The notes: generated by a model not told the origin, from the letters alone. Counted from the first letter of the stretch, positions 33,564 to 42,927 are shown. The stretch is DNA of 64,000 bases from Sulfuricurvum sp. (GCF_023229695.1 NZ_JALNYS010000010.1:62001-126000); one strand, 5' to 3'. A program made the numbers and translations.

Positions 33564-33583
33564 AAGGTTATGCAAGAAGTCTA
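33564..33583 (+). repeat. Single arm of the 12.5-kb hairpin repeat
   Basis: Twenty bases identical to 12504-12523 (AAGGTTATGCAAGAAGTCTA), without the opposite arm. Lies in the leader of the DksA-like gene. Confidence 0.65.
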
Positions 33584-33633
33584 ATATGTGCTATGATCTT
33601 TCATTGCAAAAAATCTTCCAAAAAGGATCTCTA

Positions 33634-33972
33634 ATGGCACCACGGACGGATCTGGATATCAAGGAGTTTGCGACACTCCTCCAAACCGAAAAAGAGAGAA
33701 TTCAGAAAAATATCGAAGCGCTTAAAACGGAGGTACACAGTATCGGAAGCGAAAATGATGTCGGGGATGACGAGGACCTCTCCGAGAGGCAAATTGACAA
33801 TACCAACGATCAGGCGCTTCTCAATCGGCTGAATACGGAGATGCAGGAGATCGAAGCCGCATTAGGGCGTATTCACTCCGGCACCTACGGTTTATGCGAA
33901 AAAACCGGGGAACCGATCCCCCTTAAGCGCTTAAGAGCGTATCCCTCGGCACGCACCGTCGTCGGGGCTTAA
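33634..33972 (+). CDS. DksA/TraR-like protein lacking the full zinc finger
   Basis: 112 residues starting MAPRTDLDIKEF, with AAAAGGATCT upstream. Long coiled-coil helices with the acidic tip (ENDVGDDEDLSERQIDN) are followed by the finger region GTYGLCEKTGEPIPLKRL, where only one of the four usual cysteines remains. DksA acts on the RNA polymerase secondary channel; cysteine-poor forms are known and work without zinc. Followed 13 bases later by pcm on the same strand. Confidence 0.82.
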   Translation: MAPRTDLDIKEFATLLQTEKERIQKNIEALKTEVHSIGSENDVGDDEDLSERQIDNTNDQALLNRLNTEMQEIEAALGRIHSGTYGLCEKTGEPIPLKRLRAYPSARTVVGA

Positions 33973-33985
33973 CCCTTTTATCGTC

Positions 33986-34603
33986 ATGTATACCAATCAG
34001 CAGCTGATCGACCATTTGATCCGCTCCGGCATCCTGCGCACCCCTTGCCTGATCAGGGCCTTTGAACGGTGCGACCGCATCCTTTTTGTCCCCGAACCGT
34101 TTCAAAAAGATGCGTACGGTGACTACCCCCTCCACATCGGCGAGGGGCAAACCATATCGCAGCCTTTTACGGTCGCCGTTATGCTCGAAATGCTCGCCCC
34201 CCCTGAAAATGGGCAGGTATTGGATATCGGATCGGGATCGGGATGGACGACGGCGCTTCTGGCGGCGGCGGTCGGAGAAAGCGGTCGGGTAGAGGGGGTG
34301 GAGCGGATCGCTTCACTGGTCGACTACGGCCGTACAAATCTGGCCAAAGTACACATCCGCAATGCGACGATAGAGCCGGCCGACCCCTCCGCTCTAGGAA
34401 AGCCGGGGCACCTATATGACCGGATACTCGTCTCCGCCAGTGCCCCCGAACTGCCGGTATCCCTGATCGATCAGCTCAAAACGGGGGGGATACTGGTCAT
34501 TCCGATCCAAAACAGCATCTGGCGCATCACCAAAAACGGGGAGGGAAAAATCGAAGCGTACGAACTGAACGGATTTCGTTTTGTCCCCCTGATTGTCCCT
34601 TAG
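33986..34603 (+). CDS. pcm: Protein-L-isoaspartate O-methyltransferase
   Basis: 205 residues. SAM-binding motif I is VLDIGSGSGWTTALLA and the family-specific pre-motif GEGQTISQPFTVAVMLEML is present; the post-motif LKTGGILVIPI follows. Repairs isoaspartyl residues in aged proteins by methyl ester formation. Length is normal. It may be cotranscribed with the DksA-like gene, 13 bases upstream. Confidence 0.93.
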   Translation: MYTNQQLIDHLIRSGILRTPCLIRAFERCDRILFVPEPFQKDAYGDYPLHIGEGQTISQPFTVAVMLEMLAPPENGQVLDIGSGSGWTTALLAAAVGESGRVEGVERIASLVDYGRTNLAKVHIRNATIEPADPSALGKPGHLYDRILVSASAPELPVSLIDQLKTGGILVIPIQNSIWRITKNGEGKIEAYELNGFRFVPLIVP

Positions 34604-34614
34604 AATATCGCCGT

Positions 34615-35043
34615 TTATTGGATGTCGATTTGTTTGGCTGAAACGCTTGGCAATGCTTTTTTAGGGAGGGTGATTTCAAGAACTCCGTCTTTATTCTCGG
34701 CATGAATATTTTCGGCATCAACGGTGTCGGGCAGGACAAAACTGCGGGTAAAGCTGCCGAAACTACTCTCTATCTTGTAGTAGTTCTCTTTTTTAACCTC
34801 CTCTTTGCTCTTCCGCTCCCCTTTGAGGGTTAAGAGATTATTTTCCACTTTAACGCTGATATCCTCTTTTTTTACCCCCGGAAGATCCACATCGATATGG
34901 TAGGCGTACTCCCCCTCTCTCGTGTTCACCGACGGGGTAAAGTTCGACAACACCTCTTTATTCAGATCGGATGAAAACGCGTCACTGATTCTCTTTTCAA
35001 GCGTGCGTAACTCATGAAACGGGTCAAATCGTGTAAGTAACAT
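34615..35043 (-). CDS. Hsp20 family small heat-shock protein
   Basis: 142 residues. The alpha-crystallin domain spans about 40-130, with DLPGVKKEDISVKVENNLL and, near the end, KDGVLEITLPK; a short N-terminal arm (LTRFDPFHELRTLEKRI) and an IDIQ tail complete it. The ATP-independent holdase prevents aggregation. AAAGGATCTT sits before the ATG at 35043, which favours this start over an upstream in-frame one. Convergent with pcm. Confidence 0.94.
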   Translation of the reverse strand: MLLTRFDPFHELRTLEKRISDAFSSDLNKEVLSNFTPSVNTREGEYAYHIDVDLPGVKKEDISVKVENNLLTLKGERKSKEEVKKENYYKIESSFGSFTRSFVLPDTVDAENIHAENKDGVLEITLPKKALPSVSAKQIDIQ

Positions 35044-35272
35044 AGAAGATCCTTTTTCCGAAAATTTGCAGAAATGGGCGACAATCGTCACTCTATCTAC
35101 ATCCGATCACTTTAACCCAGAATCCTTAAACATTCAATAAAATAAAATAGATTGCAACCAAACTGTAACCAAAAAATTATCCCGATTCAAAACGTCTTAC
35201 ACGATTTTAACAGGGCCGAAGGGGTCGTATATGCTACAATAAGTTTGATTGATACCGCTAGAAGAGGATATG

Positions 35273-35584
35273 ATGATCGAGCCTTACCGATGCCCCAACC
35301 CCTCCTATACCGTCTACATCCTCCGGTGCAGCGACGGAACCCTCTACACCGGGATTTCCCTCGATCCGCTCAAACGGGTCCAAGAGCACAACGCCTCTGC
35401 CAAAGGGGCCAAATATACCCGTTCGCGACGCCCCGTGAGCCTCGTCTATCAGGAGAGCTGCGGGACGAAAAGCGACGCCCTCAAACAAGAAGCCGCGATT
35501 AAAAAACTCTCCAAGATTCAGAAAGAAGCACTCGTAACGGGGACAAAGGGAGGTATCTCTAAAGGGCGGGGAGGATTATCGTAA
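35273..35584 (+). CDS. GIY-YIG endonuclease-like protein (UPF0213)
   Basis: About 103 residues. The fold signature is YTVYILRCSDGTLYTGISLD, in the YhbQ/UPF0213 form, followed by KGAKYTRSRRPVSLVY and EAAIKKLSKIQKE. Members are small stand-alone GIY-YIG proteins with weak nuclease activity in some cases. Two adjacent ATGs (35270, 35273) follow GAAGAGG; I prefer the second for spacing. The last 26 bases overlap the 3' end of the convergent histidine kinase gene. Confidence 0.9.
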   Translation: MIEPYRCPNPSYTVYILRCSDGTLYTGISLDPLKRVQEHNASAKGAKYTRSRRPVSLVYQESCGTKSDALKQEAAIKKLSKIQKEALVTGTKGGISKGRGGLS

Positions 35585-37097
35585 AACACGCCCCCTCCCC
35601 CTCATTGGAAGCATGCAATACCCCTTTATGATGCTCTTCGATGATCGTCTTGGACATGTACAGACCGATTCCCGTCCCTTTTCCCTCCTCTTTGGTCGAA
35701 AAATAGGGGTCAAAAATCCGGGGAAGAACCGCCTGAGGGATCCCTCCGCCGTTGTCTTGCAGGGTCAGGACGATATGGCTTCCCTTTCTGAGGAGACGGA
35801 TGTGAATCTTTTTCTCCTTCACCGCGCGCTCCTCTAACACATCCCGGGCGTTATTCAGCAGATTAAGGATCACCTGAGAGAACTCGTTTTTATACCCCCT
35901 CACTTCCAAAGAGGGGTCAATCCGGATATCGACGCCAATCCCCTGTTGGGTAAAAGCGACATCGACCAATCCATAGGCCTCATCCACCGTATCCTTTAGA
36001 TTAAACGCTCCGATCTCTTTGTCGGGTTTGAAAAAGTTTCGGAAGTCATCGATCGTCGTCGACATTTTCCGGATCAATACCTCCGCTTTAGCGGTCGATT
36101 TCTGAAGAAATTCAGACGTCAGCTCCTCATAATCGTACGCATCCTTGACATTGATGCAAATCAGGCTTAACGCGTTAAGCGGCTGACGCCACTGGTGGGC
36201 GATATTGCCGATCATCTCCCCCATTCCCGCCATACGCGACTGCTGCATCATAATCGCCTCTTGCTCACGCCGTTTGGAAATCTCCGTCGCAACCTGCGCC
36301 TCCAAATCATTTTTATACCGTTCCAGCTCCTCTTTTTGGCGATTCAGCGTCTCAACCATCTGGTTGAAGGAATCGGCGATCTCTCCGAGTTCGTCTCTGG
36401 CGGCCAGATCCATCCGCGCACCGGCATCCCCGTTGGCAATTTTGGCGATGGTATCCGACATCGATGCGATCGGACTAATGACACGCTGTCTCAAAAAAAT
36501 GATAATCGCAATAATAACGATCATAATGGCCGACAAACGGAGGAAAAGCGACTCGTACGCATTGAGATACTCATCATCCAGTGCTCTGCTGTACGAGACC
36601 GAGATCACAAGGGTACCGTATCCGTCATGATGGAGTTCCCCCCTCTTGGGGGGCATTCTGACCGAAAAAAATCCTTGCAGCGTCCGATGGTGCCGATCAT
36701 GCACAATGATATTGGTACCGCTTTTGGCAACTTTCCCTACGGCCTCCTCATCCCCTTTGAAAAGGGGGTCGCTGCGGTGATAGACACTGCCCGAGGCAAT
36801 GGTCTCGTTGTGACGATCCAGCAACAGCAGATCCGTCATCGAACCGGTCAGGTAGAGACTGAACAACCGTCTGATCTCCTGCTGCTGTATCGGCAAGCTG
36901 TTTTTTTCACGGAGAATCTGTTCGATTTGTGCCGAAAGACGGTTTCCGTCCGAACGCAGAAGCAGCTGAAAGTTGTTGTAGATCGACGTCTCTCTACTTT
37001 TGAGGGTATAGGCGATTTCACCGATCGTGAAACAAAGGGTCAAAAAAATAATCCATAGCGGCAGCGCGTACCGCAACGAGAGCCGCTTAAACATCAC
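35559..37097 (-). CDS. Membrane histidine kinase (HAMP, coiled coil, HWRQPLN-type)
   Basis: 512 residues. Two membrane helices (about 10-28 and 187-205) enclose a periplasmic domain of about 160 residues; a HAMP domain, coiled coil and kinase core follow. The phospho-acceptor is in IGNIAHQWRQPLNALS, the form common in Campylobacterota. The ATP-binding lid has DNGGGIP and GKGTGIGLYMSK. It is the last gene of the five-gene signalling operon and overlaps the binding-protein gene by four bases, so its periplasmic domain may read that lipoprotein (inference). Confidence 0.92.
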   Translation of the reverse strand: MMFKRLSLRYALPLWIIFLTLCFTIGEIAYTLKSRETSIYNNFQLLLRSDGNRLSAQIEQILREKNSLPIQQQEIRRLFSLYLTGSMTDLLLLDRHNETIASGSVYHRSDPLFKGDEEAVGKVAKSGTNIIVHDRHHRTLQGFFSVRMPPKRGELHHDGYGTLVISVSYSRALDDEYLNAYESLFLRLSAIMIVIIAIIIFLRQRVISPIASMSDTIAKIANGDAGARMDLAARDELGEIADSFNQMVETLNRQKEELERYKNDLEAQVATEISKRREQEAIMMQQSRMAGMGEMIGNIAHQWRQPLNALSLICINVKDAYDYEELTSEFLQKSTAKAEVLIRKMSTTIDDFRNFFKPDKEIGAFNLKDTVDEAYGLVDVAFTQQGIGVDIRIDPSLEVRGYKNEFSQVILNLLNNARDVLEERAVKEKKIHIRLLRKGSHIVLTLQDNGGGIPQAVLPRIFDPYFSTKEEGKGTGIGLYMSKTIIEEHHKGVLHASNEGEGACFTIILPAL

Positions 37098-38044
37098 TCA
37101 GCGCCGTTGTATTCGTGGGTAAAAAAGTGTTCAAACGTCACCTCTTTTCGCAAAAGTCCCTGAGAACGCATACTCTCGATCAACCCTCGGGAGGTTTTGT
37201 ACAGCGATCCGGGATGGCGGTTCAGCATCCATGCCGATTCGTCACGGCTGGGTATCTTGATCCCCTCCAAAGAGCGGACAAACATCGCTTCGGATATCCC
37301 TTCCAACGCGGCAATCCGCTTATGAGCATCCCGGGGATTTTTTTTCATGTAGGCTACGGATCGGTACCACCCCTCGACCAGATGTTCAATCGATCCTTTT
37401 TTCGCTTTGAGGACCGTGTCACTGGCGATCAGAACGTCGACGATTTCTCCGGGCATTTGGGTACTGTCAAACAACACCGCTCCCCCCTGCGCTTCCAACT
37501 GCTCTTTGACCGGGTTGTAGGTGATCAGCGCATCGGCCTGATCGGTGGAAAATACCTGCAATTGAAAATCATAATTGACGGGGATAACGGTGACATCGGC
37601 ATGGGTTAAGCCGCCGAAGGCCAAAAAACGTTCCAGTATGTAGGCGCTTAGTGCCGACTCCTCCGCTGCGATCCGTTTCCCTTTGAGCTGATCGGGACGG
37701 GTGATCCCCTCTTTGGCGACAACACCGTCCCCTCCGTTTGAAAAATCGCACACCAAAAAAGCGCGGATATCGGGATTCTCCTGCGCATAGACCAGACTCT
37801 CGTCAATCGTCAGGGCAGCAACATCGATCGTCCCGTTGCGTATCGCCCCCAAAACATCGATAATCGAGGGGAAACGGATAATTTTGATCTCCTCTTTCGG
37901 ATAATACCCCAACAAATCGGCCAGAGCCAACGGCTCATATCCCGGCCAGGAGACGATCCCTACCCTCACCTCTTCGGGCTTTTTCACCAGAGAACACCCC
38001 GTCAACAGCCATAACACCGCCATCAGAACCATCAGCTGTTTCAC
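37094..38044 (-). CDS. Solute-binding lipoprotein (SsuA/TauA/NMT1-like) in a signalling operon
   Basis: 316 residues with a lipoprotein signal peptide ending in LLTGC (lipobox). The mature part has the NitT/TauT-type binding fold: RVGIVSWPGYEPLALADLLG, AIRNGTIDVAALTIDESL, GVVAKEGITRPDQLKGKRIA. These proteins usually feed an ABC importer of sulfonates, nitrate or thiamine precursors, but no permease or ATPase gene is here. The gene lies between a receiver and a histidine kinase with four-base overlaps on each side, pointing to a sensory role. Confidence 0.88.
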   Translation of the reverse strand: MKQLMVLMAVLWLLTGCSLVKKPEEVRVGIVSWPGYEPLALADLLGYYPKEEIKIIRFPSIIDVLGAIRNGTIDVAALTIDESLVYAQENPDIRAFLVCDFSNGGDGVVAKEGITRPDQLKGKRIAAEESALSAYILERFLAFGGLTHADVTVIPVNYDFQLQVFSTDQADALITYNPVKEQLEAQGGAVLFDSTQMPGEIVDVLIASDTVLKAKKGSIEHLVEGWYRSVAYMKKNPRDAHKRIAALEGISEAMFVRSLEGIKIPSRDESAWMLNRHPGSLYKTSRGLIESMRSQGLLRKEVTFEHFFTHEYNGAE

Positions 38045-38433
38045 CCGTTCTCCCCCGGATCGGGTAAAAACACTTTGATCATGTGCATCAGTTTTGCCAA
38101 CTCAACCGGCTTGCCGACGCACCCGCTTACCCCTAATTCCATAATGGCTTCCAACCGCGAATCCGATGCATTGAACGCGGTCAACGCAATAATCGGGATC
38201 TTTGGATCGATTGCTTTGACACGGCGTATCAGTTCAATCCCGTCCATCACCGGCATCTGGACATCGGTCAAAATCATATCGGGCTTTTCGATCCTCAGTA
38301 TCTCCAGCGCTTCGGCTCCGTTTGTCGCGGCAAAAAAACGTTTCGTTCTGCGCCCGAGGTACAATGAGAGCTCTTCGCGGATATCCTCATCATCCTCGAC
38401 ATACAAAAGGGTAATATTTAATTGTTCCCGCAC
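38041..38433 (-). CDS. Single-domain response regulator
   Basis: 130 residues, receiver only. Acidic pocket VEDDEDI, phospho-acceptor in MILTDVQMPVMDG, switch Thr in IIALTAFN and the Lys of CVGKPVE are all present. A GTG start fits AAGGAG six bases before. It overlaps the HD-GYP gene by 16 bases and the binding-protein gene by four. Its sequence is close to the receiver of the neighbouring HD-GYP protein, so both may be served by the two kinases of this operon. Confidence 0.92.
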   Translation of the reverse strand: MREQLNITLLYVEDDEDIREELSLYLGRRTKRFFAATNGAEALEILRIEKPDMILTDVQMPVMDGIELIRRVKAIDPKIPIIALTAFNASDSRLEAIMELGVSGCVGKPVELAKLMHMIKVFLPDPGENG

Positions 38434-40247
38434 TCCGGCTCCTTCGCTTCGATCGTATCACGGTATTGTTCCCGCACCGCCAAAAACTCTTCCAAATGGT
38501 CAAAAAAGATACTCACCAGCACGGGATCAAAATGGCGTCCCGACTCTTCGCGGATCAATCCCAGAATTTTATCGAGTTCCCACGCTTTTTTATAAACACG
38601 GTCGCTTCCCAGAGCGTCAAATACATCGGCAATGGCGGTGATCCGGCCGTAGATGTGGATATCCTCCCCCGATTTTTTATTCGGATAGCCGCTTCCGTCC
38701 CATTTTTCATGATGTTCGCGCGCCACCGTCGCCGCCGCTTTGAGAATCGGACGTTCGGAGTGTTTGAGCATCTCGTACCCCAAATCGGCATGGGTTTTCA
38801 TAATATCGAACTCTTCATGGGTGAGCTGCCCCGGTTTGTTGAGAATCGCATCGGGTATCCCCACTTTCCCGATATCGTGCATCGGAGAGGCCTGCTTGAG
38901 CAATTCGGCTTCCGCCTCATCCAATCCGTAATGAAGAGCCAGAATACGGGAGTACTCGGCGACCCGCTTGACATGGTTCCCCGTCTCTTTGCTCCGGCTC
39001 TCCCCGATGGAGCCCATCGTAAAGACCACTTCGCGCTGCGTCGCTTCGATTTCTTTGTTCAGGTGGACGATTTCAGAGACATCGTGGCACAGACTCATAA
39101 ATTCGACAATCTCCCCCGCCGTATCGAGAATCGGGATGACCGCCGTATCCAGATAACACCATGTACCGTCTTTTCGGACGTATTTCAGGCTCCCCTGCCA
39201 AATCTGTTTCTCCTGAATCGTCTTCCATAACGTGTCATACACCGCCTCATCCCCATCCAAGGGACGGAATATCCGGTGCGTTTTTCCGATCAGTTCGGAA
39301 GACGCATACCCCAAAAGATCGCAAAACATCGTATTAACGTACGTCATTTTCCCTTCGCCGTCGGTTCGGGAGATGGCGCTGTTGATATTGATCGCTTTTT
39401 CGTATTCGCGGATCGCCGTCACCTTTTCATTCAGAGTCGTATAGCTGCGGTCAAGCTGCTGTTCGAGCACCTCACGATACATTTTCAGCTCCGTCACATC
39501 ATAACGGATCGCAATGTATTCGCGGATCTCCCCCTCTTCGTCGCGCAATCCCAGAATCGTCGTGTCCAGATAAAACGTCTCACCCGATTTGGCCCGGTCT
39601 TTGACAATGCCGCGCCAAACCTTTCCGGTTTGAATGGTCTCCCATATCTCTTTAAACACCGCAGATTTCATCTGCGGATGGCGAACGATACTGTGCGATT
39701 TTCCGATCAACTCCTCTTTGGTATATCCGCTGATGGTACAAAAGGGCTCATTGGCGTAGGTAATTATCCCTCGCGCATCGGTTTTGGTTACCAGAGCACT
39801 GACATCCACAACGGTGCGATAGTGTTCCAGAAGGCGTGATTGTTTCGTGACGGTGTCACGATCATAAAGCCGCTGCGCCTCCTTGAGAACCGTTTTGGCC
39901 AGACGATCGGGATCGACGGGCTTGGGGACATACCCGTCAATCCCGATATTGATCGCTTCTCCCAGCTGATGACGGTCTCCGAGTGCGGTGCAGAGGATGA
40001 TCGGGGTGTCGGGGCTCATCGCTTTGATCGCTCTGGACATTGCCAATCCGTCCATGACCGGCATCGTCACATCGGTCAAAATCAGGTCGGGCCTCTCTTT
40101 TTCAAACAGCTCCAGCCCCTCGGCGCCGTTGGCGGCCACCAACAGTTTTCCGACGCGAAGTTCCAGATAGGTGGAGAGCTCTTCACGCGTCTCCTCTTCG
40201 TCCTCTACGTACAGCATCGTCAGATTGCCCCACACCGTTTGTCTCAT
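38418..40247 (-). CDS. REC-PAS-PAS-HD-GYP phosphodiesterase response regulator
   Basis: 609 residues. The N-terminal receiver (MLYVEDEEE, LILTDVTMP, VPKPVD) is followed by two PAS domains at about 145-265 and 270-390, then an HD-GYP domain with H457-D458 (MHDIGKVG). The usual GYP motif reads HHEKWDGSGYPNKK, intact. It should degrade c-di-GMP in response to phosphorylation by the operon kinases. Start is two bases from the FIST-kinase stop, with AAAGGG seven bases before the ATG. Confidence 0.93.
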   Translation of the reverse strand: MRQTVWGNLTMLYVEDEEETREELSTYLELRVGKLLVAANGAEGLELFEKERPDLILTDVTMPVMDGLAMSRAIKAMSPDTPIILCTALGDRHQLGEAINIGIDGYVPKPVDPDRLAKTVLKEAQRLYDRDTVTKQSRLLEHYRTVVDVSALVTKTDARGIITYANEPFCTISGYTKEELIGKSHSIVRHPQMKSAVFKEIWETIQTGKVWRGIVKDRAKSGETFYLDTTILGLRDEEGEIREYIAIRYDVTELKMYREVLEQQLDRSYTTLNEKVTAIREYEKAININSAISRTDGEGKMTYVNTMFCDLLGYASSELIGKTHRIFRPLDGDEAVYDTLWKTIQEKQIWQGSLKYVRKDGTWCYLDTAVIPILDTAGEIVEFMSLCHDVSEIVHLNKEIEATQREVVFTMGSIGESRSKETGNHVKRVAEYSRILALHYGLDEAEAELLKQASPMHDIGKVGIPDAILNKPGQLTHEEFDIMKTHADLGYEMLKHSERPILKAAATVAREHHEKWDGSGYPNKKSGEDIHIYGRITAIADVFDALGSDRVYKKAWELDKILGLIREESGRHFDPVLVSIFFDHLEEFLAVREQYRDTIEAKEPECGNN

Positions 40248-40248
40248 A

Positions 40249-42279
40249 TCATTTCCCTTTCGGATGAGGAAGGATGATCACAAATTGCGCCCCCTCGTGC
40301 GTGTTGTGGGCGGTGATTTTCCCCCCCATGTGATCTTCGAGTATCATCTTGGTCATATACAATCCGATTCCCGTCCCTTTCCCCTGCTCTTTGGTCGTAA
40401 AATAGGGGTCGAATATTTTCGGAAGGACCGCATCGGCAATCCCCCCTCCATTATCCGAAATTGTAATCTCCATCGTCTCCATTCGGCTTTGGACCGTTAT
40501 ACTAATCTTCGGACTTAAGCTCCTTTTCTCGATAAGGACATCCCGGGAATTGGCGATCAGATTGAGCAGTGCCTGAGAAAATTCCCCCGGATATCCGTAG
40601 AGCTCCTCTGGCGTATCCAGCTCAAGATCGAGTTCAATGGAGTGGTATTTCAGCGAGGCATCGATCAAAGCGACCGTTTCACGGATCACCGCAGCGGGGG
40701 AAAAACTTTTCTTCTCTTTGTCCGCAATAAAAAAATTACGAAAATCATCGATCGTCGTCGACATTTTCTGGATCAACCGCTGCGATTTCACACTGAATTT
40801 CTCCATTTTGTCATCGTCTAATGTTTGAAAATCATAGGCATCGCGCAGATTGACAATCGTCAGGCTGAGCGCGTTGAGAGGCTGGCGCCATTGGTGGGCG
40901 ATGGAGCTGATCATCTCCCCCATCGCCGCCATGCGCGATTGTTCAAAGAGTATCTGGTCTTTTTCCCGGTTTTGGACCACCTGCTCGGCGATCCGCTCTT
41001 CGAGTTCGTCGTTGAGTTTCTGAAGCTCCTGTGTCCGGAGCAACACTTTCTCTTCAAGACTCGTATTCATCTTCTCCATCTCATCCAGCGCCGAATTGGC
41101 AAACCGGGTCAACGATTTGAGCGTCTTGCTAAAGCCGCTCTCATCGCGAACGGGGAGCCTGCTGCTGCGTCGGTTTTTTTTCTCCGACTCGCTCATCGCG
41201 ATCATCGTCATACTCTGGTTGAGCATCTCGTTCGATCCGGGGACGTGAAAAAACTCCCCGTAGGTGAAAAAACCGCTGGTCGGTGCCAGCGACTGGAGGG
41301 GGAGGATCTCGTTTTCGATCAGCTCAGGCATAAAACGGCGCCGCGCCATCGACGAAAAGACAAAAATCGACTCCATCTCCTCCTCCATCCGTTGCGAAAG
41401 CATTTGAGAGGGGTCCAGAATGTTCTCAGGGTTTCCGAATCCGAAACACACCCTGTCGCCGACACGGATACTCCCCGCCAGCGTCACCGAACCGTCCGGA
41501 TGCAGCGCGACCGGAGCACGGGCGATCTGTAACCCGTTGCGATCGATCATAAAGGGGAATTCGACCGTAGAGCGCGGAATCTCCGCTGCCATTTTTTCGC
41601 CGAAATAGCGTCCGTAGACCTGAGCTACCGGCACACCGTCGATCGTATACAGTCGGTTCCCCTCGGCACGGGTGACACCCATCGGACGCCCCAACAGTTC
41701 CCATTCGAAACTGTAATCGGTAATGATCCGCAGCCGATCACTCCCCAAAGCGACACCGACAACCCCGTTTTGGACGAAATCATCGTAGGTAAACGCGACC
41801 GGCTCTTTAAAACGCCCATCATCCCCGGCAAGCCCCCCGGCGACGATCACCGTATCGCTGATCTCCTCGATCCCCCGGACGATCGCCTCCCCGTCTTGTT
41901 TTATCCCCGCCCCGAAAAGGATCAATGCCCGGGTAGAGTCATCGATGAGTCGCGACCCTATTGTTTTGCCGATGGCATACGAATCTTCCCCCCGGATGGC
42001 GGCAACGACCGGAACAACGCTCTCAAACTGGGTCAGCGAAATGATGCACTCATGGTTCAACACCCTCCCCTCGCAAATCTCCCCGTCGGTCGTGGCTCCG
42101 ATCAGCGCGGCATTGGGGAATCGCCCTTTGAGAAGTGAACGCAGTTCATATATAAACGGCGTCTGCAAAATCCCGCAAAAAACCTGAATCAGGAGTGATT
42201 TATTATCTTTGATCTTACTGTTTTTCAGGAGAGGAATGAGCTCTTCTACCGTCGTGATCGAAAGATTATGGGTGTGCAT
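40249..42279 (-). CDS. FIST-domain cytoplasmic histidine kinase
   Basis: 676 residues without a membrane helix. FIST N and C domains fill about 1-370 (ALIGATTDGEI, LILFGAGIKQDGEAIVRG, IVAGGLAGDDG, SGFFTYGEF). They are thought to bind small ligands such as amino acids. A coiled coil follows, then the kinase core with ISSIAHQWRQPLNALSLT and DNGGGIADAV. It is the first gene of a five-gene operon and has TGAGGA before its ATG. The kinase part is closely related to the kinase that ends the operon. Confidence 0.92.
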   Translation of the reverse strand: MHTHNLSITTVEELIPLLKNSKIKDNKSLLIQVFCGILQTPFIYELRSLLKGRFPNAALIGATTDGEICEGRVLNHECIISLTQFESVVPVVAAIRGEDSYAIGKTIGSRLIDDSTRALILFGAGIKQDGEAIVRGIEEISDTVIVAGGLAGDDGRFKEPVAFTYDDFVQNGVVGVALGSDRLRIITDYSFEWELLGRPMGVTRAEGNRLYTIDGVPVAQVYGRYFGEKMAAEIPRSTVEFPFMIDRNGLQIARAPVALHPDGSVTLAGSIRVGDRVCFGFGNPENILDPSQMLSQRMEEEMESIFVFSSMARRRFMPELIENEILPLQSLAPTSGFFTYGEFFHVPGSNEMLNQSMTMIAMSESEKKNRRSSRLPVRDESGFSKTLKSLTRFANSALDEMEKMNTSLEEKVLLRTQELQKLNDELEERIAEQVVQNREKDQILFEQSRMAAMGEMISSIAHQWRQPLNALSLTIVNLRDAYDFQTLDDDKMEKFSVKSQRLIQKMSTTIDDFRNFFIADKEKKSFSPAAVIRETVALIDASLKYHSIELDLELDTPEELYGYPGEFSQALLNLIANSRDVLIEKRSLSPKISITVQSRMETMEITISDNGGGIADAVLPKIFDPYFTTKEQGKGTGIGLYMTKMILEDHMGGKITAHNTHEGAQFVIILPHPKGK

Positions 42280-42573
42280 CAGCGATCCTCAATGGGGGGG
42301 GAAATTATTAATATAATCTCAATTTTACCATTTTTTTGATTTAATTGTGATAATTTTCCCCTCTCATACCCACAAGGAGCCGTTGATTTAGAAACTAATG
42401 GTACGCACCTTGCCCTAGAAAGTGCAATATGGGGAATTATTCTCCCGCATCCGGAAGATGCGGGTAGCGTTTCAGGAAACATCCCTTCGGGAGCGCTTCG
42501 CTTGTTTTGGGGGTTGTAGGGACCCTAATCCCTGCCACTTTACGGGCGATGAGCGAAAAGTGCGTAACATCAG
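42280..42573. repeat. Intergenic gap with dispersed repeat copy E (reverse orientation)
   Basis: The hairpin CCCGCATC-CGGAA-GATGCGGG lies at 42444-42464, and the associated blocks (GGGTTGTAGGGACCCTAATC, CCTGCCACTTTACGGGC, GCGAAAAGTGCGTAACATCA) run on to about 42570. This is the copy A/B/C layout on the other strand. The 42300-42320 AT-rich part probably holds the promoter of the FIST-kinase operon. Confidence 0.8.
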
Positions 42574-42885
42574 TTAGAAAAAAAGCCAGAGGAGAAGGAG
42601 AACCCCGAATCCAAGATTAAACCAGCTCCCCCCCTCGTTAAACAGCATGATCAGCATCTCATAATAGTACCGCTGCGGGGCGGAAACGGCGGAAAGAAGC
42701 GCTTCACGGGCATAAGCGGTAATCTCACCCCCCCAGATAAAGGCGATAATCTCCGGAACGATAAAAAAAAGGAGGACCCCGAAAAATCCCCATACGGTTT
42801 TTTCCGGTTTCAACGATTGCAGCGCTTTTTGCGCTTTCGGATTGCGTAGAATCTGTCGGGTTTTCATGATAATGGTCTGTTTCAT
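42574..42885 (-). CDS. Small membrane protein, function unknown
   Basis: 103 residues. A basic N-terminus (TRQILRNPKAQKALQSLKPEK) is followed by two hydrophobic helices (VWGFFGVLLFFIVPEIIAFIWG; WFNLGFGVLLLLWLFF). The protein ends in the second helix. No family recognised. Two in-frame ATGs (42885 and 42867) are possible and neither has a good ribosome site. Surrounded by repeats on both sides. Confidence 0.6.
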   Translation of the reverse strand: MKQTIIMKTRQILRNPKAQKALQSLKPEKTVWGFFGVLLFFIVPEIIAFIWGGEITAYAREALLSAVSAPQRYYYEMLIMLFNEGGSWFNLGFGVLLLLWLFF

Positions 42886-42927
42886 AGGATGCGAATTTTA
42901 CCACAGAAATTCGATGACCACGGAGGT

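Noticed and set aside
37094..38044. ABC importer operon
   Set aside because: Only the binding protein is present; no permease or ATPase gene lies near it.
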